Made by a program: the position numbers and the translations under genes. This document shows positions 49,521 to 58,093 of a DNA stretch of 64,000 nucleotides, piece after piece. Source of the stretch: Pedobacter frigiditerrae (GTDB lineage: Bacteria > Bacteroidota > Bacteroidia > Sphingobacteriales > Sphingobacteriaceae). The notes beneath the pieces are model-generated. The model was not told the DNA's origin, made no database searches, and saw nothing but the letters and a program-made list of their open reading frames with translations. The DNA is taken from assembly GCF_004331645.1 (NCBI RefSeq), contig NZ_SJSK01000001.1:806001-870000 (forward strand), in the 5' to 3' direction. Every line of letters starts with the position of its first letter. Within the stretch, counting starts at the first letter, position 1.

Positions 49521-52328
49521 ATGAGTAATAAAAAACTTTTTCTTTTAGATGGAATGGCGCTAATTTATAGAGCGCATTTTGCATTGAGTAAAAACCCTCG
49601 TTTTACCTCTACTGGTGTTAATACATCGGCCGTAATGGGTTTTGCAAATACCTTAATGGAAGTTTTGAAAAAAGAAAAGCCCAGTCATATCGCTGTTGTT
49701 TTTGATACTGAAGCTCCAACAGAAAGACATACAGATTTTGTGGCATATAAGGCTCATCGTGAAGCGATGCCTGAGGATTTATCAAAAGCATTGCCATACA
49801 TTTTTAAGCTAATAGAGGGCTTTAAAATTCCTGTAATAACTAAAGATGGTTTTGAAGCCGATGACATTATTGGAACCTTAGCAAAAGAAGGTGAGCGTCA
49901 GGGTTTCCAGGTTTATTGTATGACTCCTGATAAGGATTTTGCACAATTGGTTTCTGAAAATATTTTCATTTACAAACCCGCACGTATGGGTAATGAAATG
50001 GAAATTTTAGGTGTACCTGAAGTTTTGGCTAAATGGGAGATTGAAAATGTATTGCAGGTAATTGATATTTTAGGACTTTGGGGAGATGCGGTAGATAATA
50101 TTCCAGGAATTCCTGGTATTGGAGAAAAAACTGCAAAATTGTTAATCAAACAATATGGCAGTATGGAAAACATTATCGCCAATAGCCATGAACTAAAGGG
50201 AAAACAAAAAGAAAACGTTGAGAATTTTGCTGAGCAAGGATTAATCTCTAAAAAACTAGCAACCATAATTTTAAATGTTCCAGTTGAATTTGATGAAACT
50301 AAATTAGTTTTAGAAGAACCAAGCAGAGAATTATTAGAGCCACTGTTTGCTGAACTAGAATTCCGTACAATCGGGAAACGAGTTTTTGGTGAAGAATTTA
50401 GCGTAAATGATGCGAAAAGCGGCACTCAACAACAAGATTTATTTGGCAACAATGTTGAAGTAAAAAGGAAAGATTTCTCAGAGCAACCTTCATTGTTTGA
50501 TACGCCAATTGATGCAAAAAACATCAGTAATACCCCACATGAATATTTCTTAATGGATACTCCTGAAAAGAGAAAAGATCTGATTGACTTGTTGCTAAAA
50601 CAGCCAAGTATTTCTTTTGATACGGAAACCACTGGAACTGATGCGAATTTGGCAGATTTAGTGGGATTATCTTTCTCTATTAAACCAGGAGAAGGTTATT
50701 ACATTCCTGTTCCAGAAGATAGGGTAGGAGCACAATCTATTGTTGATGAATTTAGAGTTATCCTAGAAAATGAAAACATCGCCAAGATTGGCCAAAATAT
50801 CAAGTATGATATGTTGGTGTTTAAGTGGTACGATGTTCATGTGAAAGGAAAACTTTTTGATACTATGCTGGCCCACTATTTAATTGATCCAGACACACGC
50901 CATAATATGGATGTTTTATCTGAGAATTATTTGGGTTATACGCCAATTTCTATCACAACTTTAATTGGTGCCAAAGGAAAAGGTCAGGGAACAATGCGAG
51001 ATGTACCTGTAGAAAATGTAGTTGATTATGCTGCAGAAGATGCCGATGTAACCTTACAATTGGCAAATGTTTTCGAGCCTTTACTAATTGAGAAAAATGC
51101 CATTAAACTTGCGGAGGAGATTGAAAATCCGCTGATTTATGTTTTAGCAGATATTGAAAAAGAAGGTGTTAAAATAGATATCGAAACATTAAATGCTTAC
51201 TCAATTGAACTACAAACTGAGATTACAAAAGCAGAGCAAAGTGTTTATGAAAAAGCAGGGCTGAAGTTTAATTTAGCATCTCCAAAACAACTAGGCGAAG
51301 TTCTGTTCGACCATCTAAAGTTAGACCCGAAAGCGAAAAAAACAAAAACCGGCCAATACCAAACTGGGGAAGATGTTTTGACATTATTAGCCCATAAAAG
51401 CGATATCGTAAAGGATATTTTAGACTTCCGCCAGCTGCAAAAACTAAAATCAACCTATGTTGATGCTTTGCCGTTATTAGTAAATCCAAAAACAGGCAGA
51501 GTTCATACCAGTTTTAATCAGGCAGTTGCCGCAACGGGAAGGCTAAGTTCTAATAACCCTAATTTACAAAATATACCAATTAGAACAGAAAGGGGTAGAG
51601 AGGTCCGCAAGGCATTTATTCCAAGAGATGAAGACCATATTTTGTTATCCGCCGATTATTCGCAAATTGAATTGCGCATAATTGCAGAAATAAGTAAAGA
51701 AGAAAACATGCTCGATGCTTTTAACAAAGGTATCGACATTCATACCGCAACAGCAGCGAAAGTTTACGGAATTAGTATTGAAGAAGTAGATTCTACCCAG
51801 CGAAGAAATGCAAAGGCGGTTAACTTTGGTATTATTTATGGTCAATCGGCATTTGGTTTATCACAAAATTTAAACATCCCTCGTAAAGAAGCGGCAGAGA
51901 TTATTGAACAATATTTTACCCAATATCCAGGTATTAAAAGATACATGAGTGATACCATGAACTTTGCCCGTGAAAATGGATTCGTTGAAACGATAATGGG
52001 CAGAAGAAGATATTTGAGAGATATTAATTCTGCTAATCAAACGGTAAGAGGTTATGCAGAGCGAAATGCGATTAATGCGCCCATACAAGGTTCTGCGGCA
52101 GATTTAATCAAGATTGCGATGATTAACATCCATAAAGATATGCAAGACCAAAAACTAGAATCAAAAATGACAATGCAAGTGCATGATGAGCTTGTTTTCG
52201 ACGTTTTAAAAACTGAAGTCGAACAAATGAAGGCCATTATTACACATAGAATGAAAACTGCAATAAAAACTGAAGTGCCAATAGAAATTGAAATTGGCGA
52301 AGGTGTTAATTGGTTAGCTGCACATTAA
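49521..52328 (+). CDS. polA: DNA polymerase I
   Basis: A 935-residue, three-domain polymerase for Okazaki-fragment processing and repair. The 5' nuclease (1 to about 300) contains FEADDIIGTLA and the VDNIPGIPGIGEKTA helix-hairpin-helix. The 3'-5' exonuclease (about 340-520) keeps its acidic residues in FDTETTGTD, NIKYDMLVF and YAAEDAD, so proofreading looks intact. The polymerase domain carries DYSQIELRIIA, RRNAKAVNFGIIYG and QVHDELVFDV. It is full length; the TonB-C gene follows 11 bases downstream. Confidence 0.97.
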   Translation: MSNKKLFLLDGMALIYRAHFALSKNPRFTSTGVNTSAVMGFANTLMEVLKKEKPSHIAVVFDTEAPTERHTDFVAYKAHREAMPEDLSKALPYIFKLIEGFKIPVITKDGFEADDIIGTLAKEGERQGFQVYCMTPDKDFAQLVSENIFIYKPARMGNEMEILGVPEVLAKWEIENVLQVIDILGLWGDAVDNIPGIPGIGEKTAKLLIKQYGSMENIIANSHELKGKQKENVENFAEQGLISKKLATIILNVPVEFDETKLVLEEPSRELLEPLFAELEFRTIGKRVFGEEFSVNDAKSGTQQQDLFGNNVEVKRKDFSEQPSLFDTPIDAKNISNTPHEYFLMDTPEKRKDLIDLLLKQPSISFDTETTGTDANLADLVGLSFSIKPGEGYYIPVPEDRVGAQSIVDEFRVILENENIAKIGQNIKYDMLVFKWYDVHVKGKLFDTMLAHYLIDPDTRHNMDVLSENYLGYTPISITTLIGAKGKGQGTMRDVPVENVVDYAAEDADVTLQLANVFEPLLIEKNAIKLAEEIENPLIYVLADIEKEGVKIDIETLNAYSIELQTEITKAEQSVYEKAGLKFNLASPKQLGEVLFDHLKLDPKAKKTKTGQYQTGEDVLTLLAHKSDIVKDILDFRQLQKLKSTYVDALPLLVNPKTGRVHTSFNQAVAATGRLSSNNPNLQNIPIRTERGREVRKAFIPRDEDHILLSADYSQIELRIIAEISKEENMLDAFNKGIDIHTATAAKVYGISIEEVDSTQRRNAKAVNFGIIYGQSAFGLSQNLNIPRKEAAEIIEQYFTQYPGIKRYMSDTMNFARENGFVETIMGRRRYLRDINSANQTVRGYAERNAINAPIQGSAADLIKIAMINIHKDMQDQKLESKMTMQVHDELVFDVLKTEVEQMKAIITHRMKTAIKTEVPIEIEIGEGVNWLAAH

Positions 52329-52339
52329 TTTATCATAAA

Positions 52340-53215
52340 ATGAAAAAATACATCCTGCTTATTGTTTCAATATTTATTCCATCTCTTGCTTTTTCACAAG
52401 TAAGGCAGGATACCACAATTGTATATTCGAACCCAGGTTACAACAAAGACCCAATGCGCTCAAAATGGATTAGTAATGTTGAGCAAAAGGGAGAGTTTTG
52501 GGTACTAAGTTTAACAGATAAAAAAGGTGTTTTAAGAGAAAAAATCAGCTTTGCCGATAAAAAGTTGGAGGTTAGAAAAGGACCTTATACTTTTTATGAA
52601 AATGGAGTGGTAAAAGAGGAGGGCAACTATGAAAAAGGATACAAAAATGGAGAATGGCATTATTACTATCCAAATCAACAATTGTTTGAAAACGTAAATT
52701 ATACTTATGATAAGTATAATGGAGATTTTAAAGCCTATTGGGATAATGGAGATTTAAAAAAAGAAGGCGATTATGTAATGGGCATCAAAACAGGAAATTG
52801 GAAAATGTTTTACAAAGGCAAGAAGCTAGCTCTTAGTGAAGAATACGATGAAAAGGGGAAAGTGATTGATGGAATTTATTTCGACCAAGATGGGAATAGC
52901 GTAAAAAATGTTTTTATTATTCAACCACCAAGTTACCCTGGCGGTATGCAAGCGTTTTATCAGTTTTTGGGTAGAGAAATTAGATATCCAGCAAATGCTC
53001 AAAAAAACAATATTCAAGGAACTGTAAAACTAGAATTTACTGTAATGAAAGATGGTAAATTGGAAGATGTTAAAGTAAAAGAAAGTCCTGATGCAGATTT
53101 AAGTAGTGAAGCATTACGTGTTTTTAGAACTTCAATGAATTGGTTGCCGGCAAAAGAATTAGGTGAGCCTGTAAGAATGAGATATATAATTCCAATTAGG
53201 TTTTCTTTGAGATAA
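52340..53215 (+). CDS. Exported MORN-repeat protein with TonB C-terminal domain
   Basis: A 291-residue protein: signal peptide (KKYILLIVSIFIPSLAFSQ), MORN/YwqK-like repeats at about 85-180 (GPYTFYENGVVKEEGNYEKG, GEWHYYYPN, YNGDFKAYWDNGDLKKEGDY), and a TonB_C domain at about 205-290 (PGGMQAFYQFLGREIRYP, LEFTVMKDGKLEDVKV). Unlike true TonB it has no membrane anchor or Pro-rich arm, so it is probably periplasmic or surface-located. The start at 52340 is chosen for the signal peptide. Confidence 0.85.
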   Translation: MKKYILLIVSIFIPSLAFSQVRQDTTIVYSNPGYNKDPMRSKWISNVEQKGEFWVLSLTDKKGVLREKISFADKKLEVRKGPYTFYENGVVKEEGNYEKGYKNGEWHYYYPNQQLFENVNYTYDKYNGDFKAYWDNGDLKKEGDYVMGIKTGNWKMFYKGKKLALSEEYDEKGKVIDGIYFDQDGNSVKNVFIIQPPSYPGGMQAFYQFLGREIRYPANAQKNNIQGTVKLEFTVMKDGKLEDVKVKESPDADLSSEALRVFRTSMNWLPAKELGEPVRMRYIIPIRFSLR

Positions 53216-53278
53216 TTGATTAACTTCATTTAATCTTCATAAGGATAGATGAAGTTTACATCAAAATTAAAACCGACC

Positions 53279-53647
53279 ATGAAAAAATTATTAAGCATTT
53301 TCGCAATTGCAGTATTAGGGATGAGTACTACTTTCGCACAGACAGCTGTAACAGATCCAGCTAAAAAAGCTACTAAACAAGTAAAAGTGACGGCTGCGAA
53401 AGCACCAGTAGCCACTAAAACGGAGGTTAAAAAAGTTGAAACCAAAGTTGCCACTGTTAAAACAACAGCACCTGTAGCTGTTAAAAAAGTAACAGCAGCT
53501 ACAAACGCTGCTGGTGTAAAGCTAAAAGCTGACGGAACACCAGACAAACGTTATAAAGCAGCAGTAAAAGTTACTGGGCCTACTAAAAAAGACGGTACTG
53601 CAGATATGCGCTATAAAGTAAATAAAGAAGCAGCAAAGAAAAACTAA
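53279..53647 (+). CDS. Small Lys/Ala-rich exported protein with a twofold DGTxDxRYK repeat
   Basis: A 122-residue protein with signal peptide (KKLLSIFAIAVLGMSTTFAQ, start at 53279). The mature part is very basic, rich in Lys, Ala, Val and Thr (KKATKQVKVTAAKAPVATKT), with two copies of a short motif near the C-terminus: LKADGTPDKRYK and KKDGTADMRYK. I recognise this motif from small uncharacterised Bacteroidota exported proteins. Function unknown. A terminator follows. Confidence 0.72.
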   Translation: MKKLLSIFAIAVLGMSTTFAQTAVTDPAKKATKQVKVTAAKAPVATKTEVKKVETKVATVKTTAPVAVKKVTAATNAAGVKLKADGTPDKRYKAAVKVTGPTKKDGTADMRYKVNKEAAKKN

Positions 53648-53667
53648 GTCATAACTAGTTGTTAAGT

Positions 53668-53702
53668 AAAAAGCCTTCCAGAGAATTTCTGAAAGGCTTT
53701 TT
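53668..53702 (+). terminator. Rho-independent terminator
   Basis: The arms 53668-53682 and 53688-53702 pair over 15 bp with one mismatch around a 5-nt loop, ending in a T run. It separates the small basic protein gene from the convergent metallo-hydrolase gene. Confidence 0.85.
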
Positions 53703-54380
53703 TTATAAAGTTATGGTTTCGCCTATGGCTGGTAATAACAAAGTCTTTTGTGCCCTTTTAAAGCTTTCTATTGCAACCTTACTATCTATTTCAATTAGTG
53801 GAAAAGTATCATAATGTACGCCAATTACTTTATCGCAATTCACATAGTTTGAGGCGATAACGGCATCATCAGTATCCATTGTATAATTACCGCCTATAGG
53901 TAAAATGGCGTAGTTTAATTTATACAGCTCAGCCAACAATTTCATTTCAACAGTTAAGCCGGTGTCTCCCGCAAAATAAATTTGTTTGCCATCTAATTCC
54001 AATACAAAACCAGCTGGATTACCACCATAACTACCATCTGGTAAGCCGGCAGAGTGTGTTGCCCAAACCATTCTTACGGTTCCAAAATCGAAAGTGTATT
54101 TTCCGTAGTTCATCGGGTGTACATTTTCAATGTCTTGTTTCATTACCCACCCAATAACTTCTGGCATGGCAATAACCTGTGCCTTGGTTTGTTTGGCTAT
54201 TTCAATTAAATCGCCCACATGATCCCCATGGCCATGGCTTACCAAAATGTAATCGGCTTCTATTTTGCTAATATCAATATGTTTAGCTAATGGATTTTGG
54301 CTAATAAATGGGTCAAATAATAACTTTGTCGTCTCAGTTTCTATTAGAAAACTAGATTGGCCGTAATATGTGTATTTCAT
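53703..54380 (-). CDS. UlaG/UPF0173-type metallo-beta-lactamase fold hydrolase
   Basis: A 225-residue protein of the metallo-beta-lactamase superfamily with the metal-binding SHGHGDHVGD near 49-58, and further ligands near ATHSAGLPDGSYGGNPAGF, YFAGDTG and GVHYDTFPLI. The length and N-terminal KYTYYGQSSFLIET match the UlaG/UPF0173 family of metal-dependent hydrolases. The substrate is unknown; UlaG itself acts on L-ascorbate 6-phosphate lactone. YbaB is encoded 43 bases upstream. Confidence 0.9.
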   Translation of the reverse strand: MKYTYYGQSSFLIETETTKLLFDPFISQNPLAKHIDISKIEADYILVSHGHGDHVGDLIEIAKQTKAQVIAMPEVIGWVMKQDIENVHPMNYGKYTFDFGTVRMVWATHSAGLPDGSYGGNPAGFVLELDGKQIYFAGDTGLTVEMKLLAELYKLNYAILPIGGNYTMDTDDAVIASNYVNCDKVIGVHYDTFPLIEIDSKVAIESFKRAQKTLLLPAIGETITL

Positions 54381-54385
54381 AAAAG

Positions 54386-54416
54386 AAGTATATAGTAGTT
54401 AGTATAAAGTATTTAG
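54386..54416. repeat. AGTATATAGTAGTTAGTAT-type repeat, copy 2
   Basis: A 31-bp AT-rich segment between the YbaB and metallo-hydrolase genes that matches 29903-29933 at about 28 of 31 positions. Both copies are intergenic and in the same orientation. Confidence 0.6.
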
Positions 54417-54423
54417 AAAACAA

Positions 54424-54729
54424 TTACCCTCCAAACATTCCGCCTAAACCACCAAGCATACTTTGAGTTGCGGCTTGCATTTCTGTTGCACTAACTTGAT
54501 CAGCTTGTGCCAAAGCTTTGTTTACAGCGGTTAATAAAAGTTCCTCTAACTCTTCTCTATCTGCATTTGCATAAAAGCCCTCTTCAATTTCTATAGCAGT
54601 AATTGCTTTATTTGCAGTAGCTGTAACTTTTATTGCGCCACCCTCCACTTCTCCAAATACAGAAACGGTGTCTAATCTTTTTTTAATTTCTTCTGCCTGC
54701 TTTTGGGCAGCCATTAATTTATCGAACAT
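54424..54729 (-). CDS. YbaB/EbfC family nucleoid-associated protein
   Basis: A 101-residue protein that matches YbaB/EbfC: opening FDKLMAAQKQAEEIKKRLDTV, EGGAIKVTATANKAITAIEI in the middle, and the Gly/Met tail LGGLGGMFGG. These dimers bind DNA with little sequence preference and are often encoded beside dnaX and recR; neither is here. It is monocistronic or paired with the metallo-hydrolase gene downstream. Confidence 0.93.
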   Translation of the reverse strand: MFDKLMAAQKQAEEIKKRLDTVSVFGEVEGGAIKVTATANKAITAIEIEEGFYANADREELEELLLTAVNKALAQADQVSATEMQAATQSMLGGLGGMFGG

Positions 54730-54798
54730 GCTATTTTGTTTTTATTTATAATCGAAAATAGTAGAAAATTGTTTTAAAAATATCCTTAAGAATAAAAA

Positions 54799-54825
54799 AA
54801 GCTGCATCCCATTGGAATACAGCTT
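54799..54825 (-). terminator. Rho-independent terminator
   Basis: The arms 54799-54810 and 54814-54825 pair over 12 bp with G-U wobbles. On the minus strand it is followed by a T run (A7 on the plus strand). It lies 21 bases after the DUF4394 gene stop. Confidence 0.8.
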
Positions 54826-54845
54826 CAAAACATAGAGAGAATATC

Positions 54846-56378
54846 TTAAAGTCTAAGACCTAAAGTAAAACTTGTTACAGCGTTTGGAATCTCTCTTCCA
54901 GCAGTTGCTGCACCAGTTGTTAAGTTGATGGTATATAATTTAGTAGCTGTACCAACAGTTAAAATAGCATAAGCTGTATCTGTTGCGCCAGAACTTACAA
55001 TATCAAAACCTGATGTATTTTCTACATTAATACCTAGCGCACCAACTTCAGTTAGCGTACCCACGTTTGCGTCTTGGGTATAAAGCTTATCAGTATTGTG
55101 GTCAATCACGTAAAGTTTGGTACTTGTTGCGCCAGAAAAATTGCTAGTGTATGCCGCTGCACTAACCGATGGTGTACCTGGTGCTAAAATCCCGTCTACC
55201 ATAAATACTGAACCATCTGTATTTATTCTTAAATTCTGACCAGTGTTACTAACCACACGAATTTTGTCTACTGTTGGGTTAAAATCAAATCCAAAACTAG
55301 TACCTAGTAACAGCGTTGAAAGTGTGCCTGAGCCTACTTGTGTAAACACACCTGTCCCAATATTAACCGCATATAAACGGCTCGTACTACCTAAAGCGTA
55401 AATTTGACCATTTACTGGTCTAAAATCCATACCAACAACAGTCTCGTTAGTTTGTAAACCAGTAATTGCTTTAATTATTGGAGTTTCTGTGTTTTTGGGA
55501 TTAAAAATTAATAAATTATTTGTGCTAGTTGTAGCATAAGCTGCAGCATTGCTAGAAATGGCAATACCTTGGATCGTTAAGCCGTTGGCAAATTCACCAG
55601 CTAAGGTTGCCTTGCCTGTGGCAACATCAATAGTGAACAATTTATAAATGCCGCCACTGAATCCAGTAGCAATTGCATTTGTGTTTTTTGGAGAAATATC
55701 AAAACTTACTGCGCTTCCTAAATCTAAACCAAAGCTGCCAACTTCAACCAATGTTCCATTATTTGGTGGGTCTTGTTTGTATAATTTTTTTGTGGTTAAA
55801 TCAATATCAAAAAGTACAGTACTAGTTGCACCAGATTCGCTATTTGTATAAGCTGCGCCAGAAATTACAGCACCTGCAGCTCCATTAATGGAACCATCAG
55901 TTGCAGCTACAAGTCCTGTTTCAGGATTTAAACGTAAATTTTGACCCATATTAGATATCAATCTAATTCTATCTACTGTTGGGTTAAAGTTTAAACTTAC
56001 GGCTGTGCCTACTATAGCTGGCGTAAAGGCTGTTGTCGAAACGACTCTTGCAACACCTGTGCTCACATTAATAACGTACAATTTACTAGCATCACTAACG
56101 CCATATAATTCTCCAGTAGCTGGTCTAAAATCAACGCTTAACATTTTTTCTGCACCAGTTAAACCAGTAATAGTTACTGTGCTGATTTGAGTTTTTACGT
56201 TTTTACCATTAAATAACTTAATGGTATTGTTAGAAAGTACGTAGAACTCTTGGTCTGGACCAACGAGTGGCAAAGTAATAATCGTCTTATCTTTTTTACA
56301 AGAAATTATCGCAATGGTAAACATTAATGCGAATAGGTATTTGCCAATTAGCATAGGGTTGAGTGTAAGTTTTTTCAT
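54846..56378 (-). CDS. Lipoprotein with two DUF4394 repeats
   Basis: A 510-residue lipoprotein (lipobox AIISC, lipid Cys at about 27) made of two tandem DUF4394 units of about 230 residues. Each has a signature block: VDRIRLISNMGQNLRLNPET near 135 and VDKIRVVSNTGQNLRINTDG near 370. Each also has a matching FRP(A/V).G(E/Q)(L/I)Y segment and a SGATST(V/K)L segment. The fold is probably a beta-propeller. Many family members are extracellular; function unknown. It is monocistronic. Confidence 0.88.
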   Translation of the reverse strand: MKKLTLNPMLIGKYLFALMFTIAIISCKKDKTIITLPLVGPDQEFYVLSNNTIKLFNGKNVKTQISTVTITGLTGAEKMLSVDFRPATGELYGVSDASKLYVINVSTGVARVVSTTAFTPAIVGTAVSLNFNPTVDRIRLISNMGQNLRLNPETGLVAATDGSINGAAGAVISGAAYTNSESGATSTVLFDIDLTTKKLYKQDPPNNGTLVEVGSFGLDLGSAVSFDISPKNTNAIATGFSGGIYKLFTIDVATGKATLAGEFANGLTIQGIAISSNAAAYATTSTNNLLIFNPKNTETPIIKAITGLQTNETVVGMDFRPVNGQIYALGSTSRLYAVNIGTGVFTQVGSGTLSTLLLGTSFGFDFNPTVDKIRVVSNTGQNLRINTDGSVFMVDGILAPGTPSVSAAAYTSNFSGATSTKLYVIDHNTDKLYTQDANVGTLTEVGALGINVENTSGFDIVSSGATDTAYAILTVGTATKLYTINLTTGAATAGREIPNAVTSFTLGLRL

Positions 56379-56455
56379 GGTTTTAATTTTTAGTTAATCC
56401 TTATCTAGAAACAGATACGAACTTTTTTAACATATGGATTTACAACTTACAAGAA

Positions 56456-57526
56456 TTATTTTCTTGGCTTCGCTCTTTCATATTGCGATGGCCATTTCAC
56501 ATCATCACCTAATTCAAAAGCTGCATGCAAAGGGAAGTAAGGATCTCTTAAAAATTCTCTAGCCAAAAATATTAAATCAGCTTCGCCGTTTTGTAAAATC
56601 TCTTCAGCCTGTTTAGCATCAGTAATTAAACCAACTGCTCCTGTAGTTACCCCAGTTTTCTTTTTAATGGCAGCTGCAAACTGGACTTGATAACCAGGAA
56701 CTAAAGGTATTTGTTGTGCTAACGTTAAACCGCCAGAAGAAGTATCAATTACGTCAACTCCCTTTTCTTTTAGCAAAGCTGATAAACGAATAGATTCCTC
56801 CAAATTCCAACCACCTTCTGCCCAATCTGTTGCCGAAATACGCACAAACAAAGGGTTTTGCGCCGGCCAAACTTCTTTTACTGCTTCAATGGTCTCCATC
56901 AATAGGCGAATTCTGTTCTCAAAGCTACCGCCATAATTATCGGTTCTTTTATTGCTAATTGGCGATAAAAATTGATGTTGCAAATAACCGTGTGCCGCAT
57001 GAATTTCTATTACTTTAAAGCCAGCCTTAATTGCCCTAACTGTTGCCGATTTAAAATCCGCCTTTACTTTTTCAATTCCTGTAATATCTAAGGCAATTGG
57101 AGTTTTATCTGTAGAACTAAAAATTTCTGCACTTGCTGAAACGGTATCCCAACCACCGTTTTCTATATGCAATTGCAATGGATTTTCCCATGGGATATCA
57201 AAACTTGCTTTTCGCCCTGCATGAGCTAATTGAATGCCAGCTACGGAACCGTTTTGATGAATAAAATCTACAATTTCCTTGAATTTTTCAATGTGTTCAT
57301 CTTTCCAAATGCCCAAATCGCCGATAGAAATCCTGGCTTCAGGAGAAACGCTTGTAGCTTCGAAAATAATTAAACCTGCGCCACCTACAGCACGACTGCC
57401 TAAATGGACTAAATGCCAATTATTAGAGAAACCATCTGTTGCAGAATATTCGCACATTGGCGAAACCACAATCCGATTTTTTAATTCGATGTTTTTTATT
57501 TTAATGGGAGAGAAAAGTAACGACAT
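56456..57526 (-). CDS. NADPH:flavin oxidoreductase, old yellow enzyme (YqjM/NamA group)
   Basis: A 356-residue TIM-barrel flavoenzyme. LKNRIVVSPMCEYSA near 16-30 carries the Cys (C25) typical of the YqjM subgroup. QLAHAGRKAS near 98, the EIHAAHGYLQHQFLSPISNKRTDNYGGS-type block near 172-199 and FLAREFLRDPYFPL near 324 contribute the FMN and substrate pocket. It reduces activated C=C bonds in an NAD(P)H-dependent way and may serve detoxification. It follows the 2'-5' ligase gene by 54 bases. Confidence 0.93.
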   Translation of the reverse strand: MSLLFSPIKIKNIELKNRIVVSPMCEYSATDGFSNNWHLVHLGSRAVGGAGLIIFEATSVSPEARISIGDLGIWKDEHIEKFKEIVDFIHQNGSVAGIQLAHAGRKASFDIPWENPLQLHIENGGWDTVSASAEIFSSTDKTPIALDITGIEKVKADFKSATVRAIKAGFKVIEIHAAHGYLQHQFLSPISNKRTDNYGGSFENRIRLLMETIEAVKEVWPAQNPLFVRISATDWAEGGWNLEESIRLSALLKEKGVDVIDTSSGGLTLAQQIPLVPGYQVQFAAAIKKKTGVTTGAVGLITDAKQAEEILQNGEADLIFLAREFLRDPYFPLHAAFELGDDVKWPSQYERAKPRK

Positions 57527-57580
57527 GTTCTAAATTTTTTAGGCAAATTAACAACAAGGAAATGGATTTGTTTCTATCGT

Positions 57581-58093
57581 TTAAATATCCAAACAATGGA
57601 ATGACATCGAGTTATTTTTAAACCATAAATTCATCCAAAATTTTCCATTTCCCACCATCTTTTTGTCTATTAAAATGATTTTGTTAAAGAATAATGTTGT
57701 AGGTAATTGAGAAGATTTAATTTCTTCAAAAATGGAATCAGTACAAGTTGAATTTCTGGGATGAATTAAGGTTATATGCGGCAGATGTTTTCTAGGATAA
57801 ATCAATATGAGATTCCTTAAATTATGAAAATCGATATTCTCTTCATTTGCAGGAATTAAGACTCCTTTGCCATCGTCAAATCTTATCACTTCATTAAAAG
57901 AAATCTTTATCGGTTTATCAATTAGAAGTGCTTTAATATTTGCTATAATTTTTTCTAAATCCTCTAGCTCATCTTCTCTACAAAGTGTAACGTGAGCAGG
58001 TATTATAGCGTGTTGTATTTGATTAAATTTAGCCCTTATTTCTTCAATGGTTTGGTTTTCTACAAATAAGGTTAGTTGTCGCCTAATTTTCAT
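57581..58093 (-). CDS. 2'-5' RNA ligase family (2H phosphoesterase) protein
   Basis: A 170-residue protein with the two HxT motifs of the 2H phosphoesterase superfamily, HVTL (H34) and HITL (about H109), spaced as expected. These enzymes open 2',3'-cyclic phosphates or process 2'-5' linkages in RNA or nucleotides; the exact substrate is unknown. Its ATG directly abuts the stop of the M28 peptidase gene, so the two are co-transcribed. Confidence 0.88.
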   Translation of the reverse strand: MKIRRQLTLFVENQTIEEIRAKFNQIQHAIIPAHVTLCREDELEDLEKIIANIKALLIDKPIKISFNEVIRFDDGKGVLIPANEENIDFHNLRNLILIYPRKHLPHITLIHPRNSTCTDSIFEEIKSSQLPTTLFFNKIILIDKKMVGNGKFWMNLWFKNNSMSFHCLDI

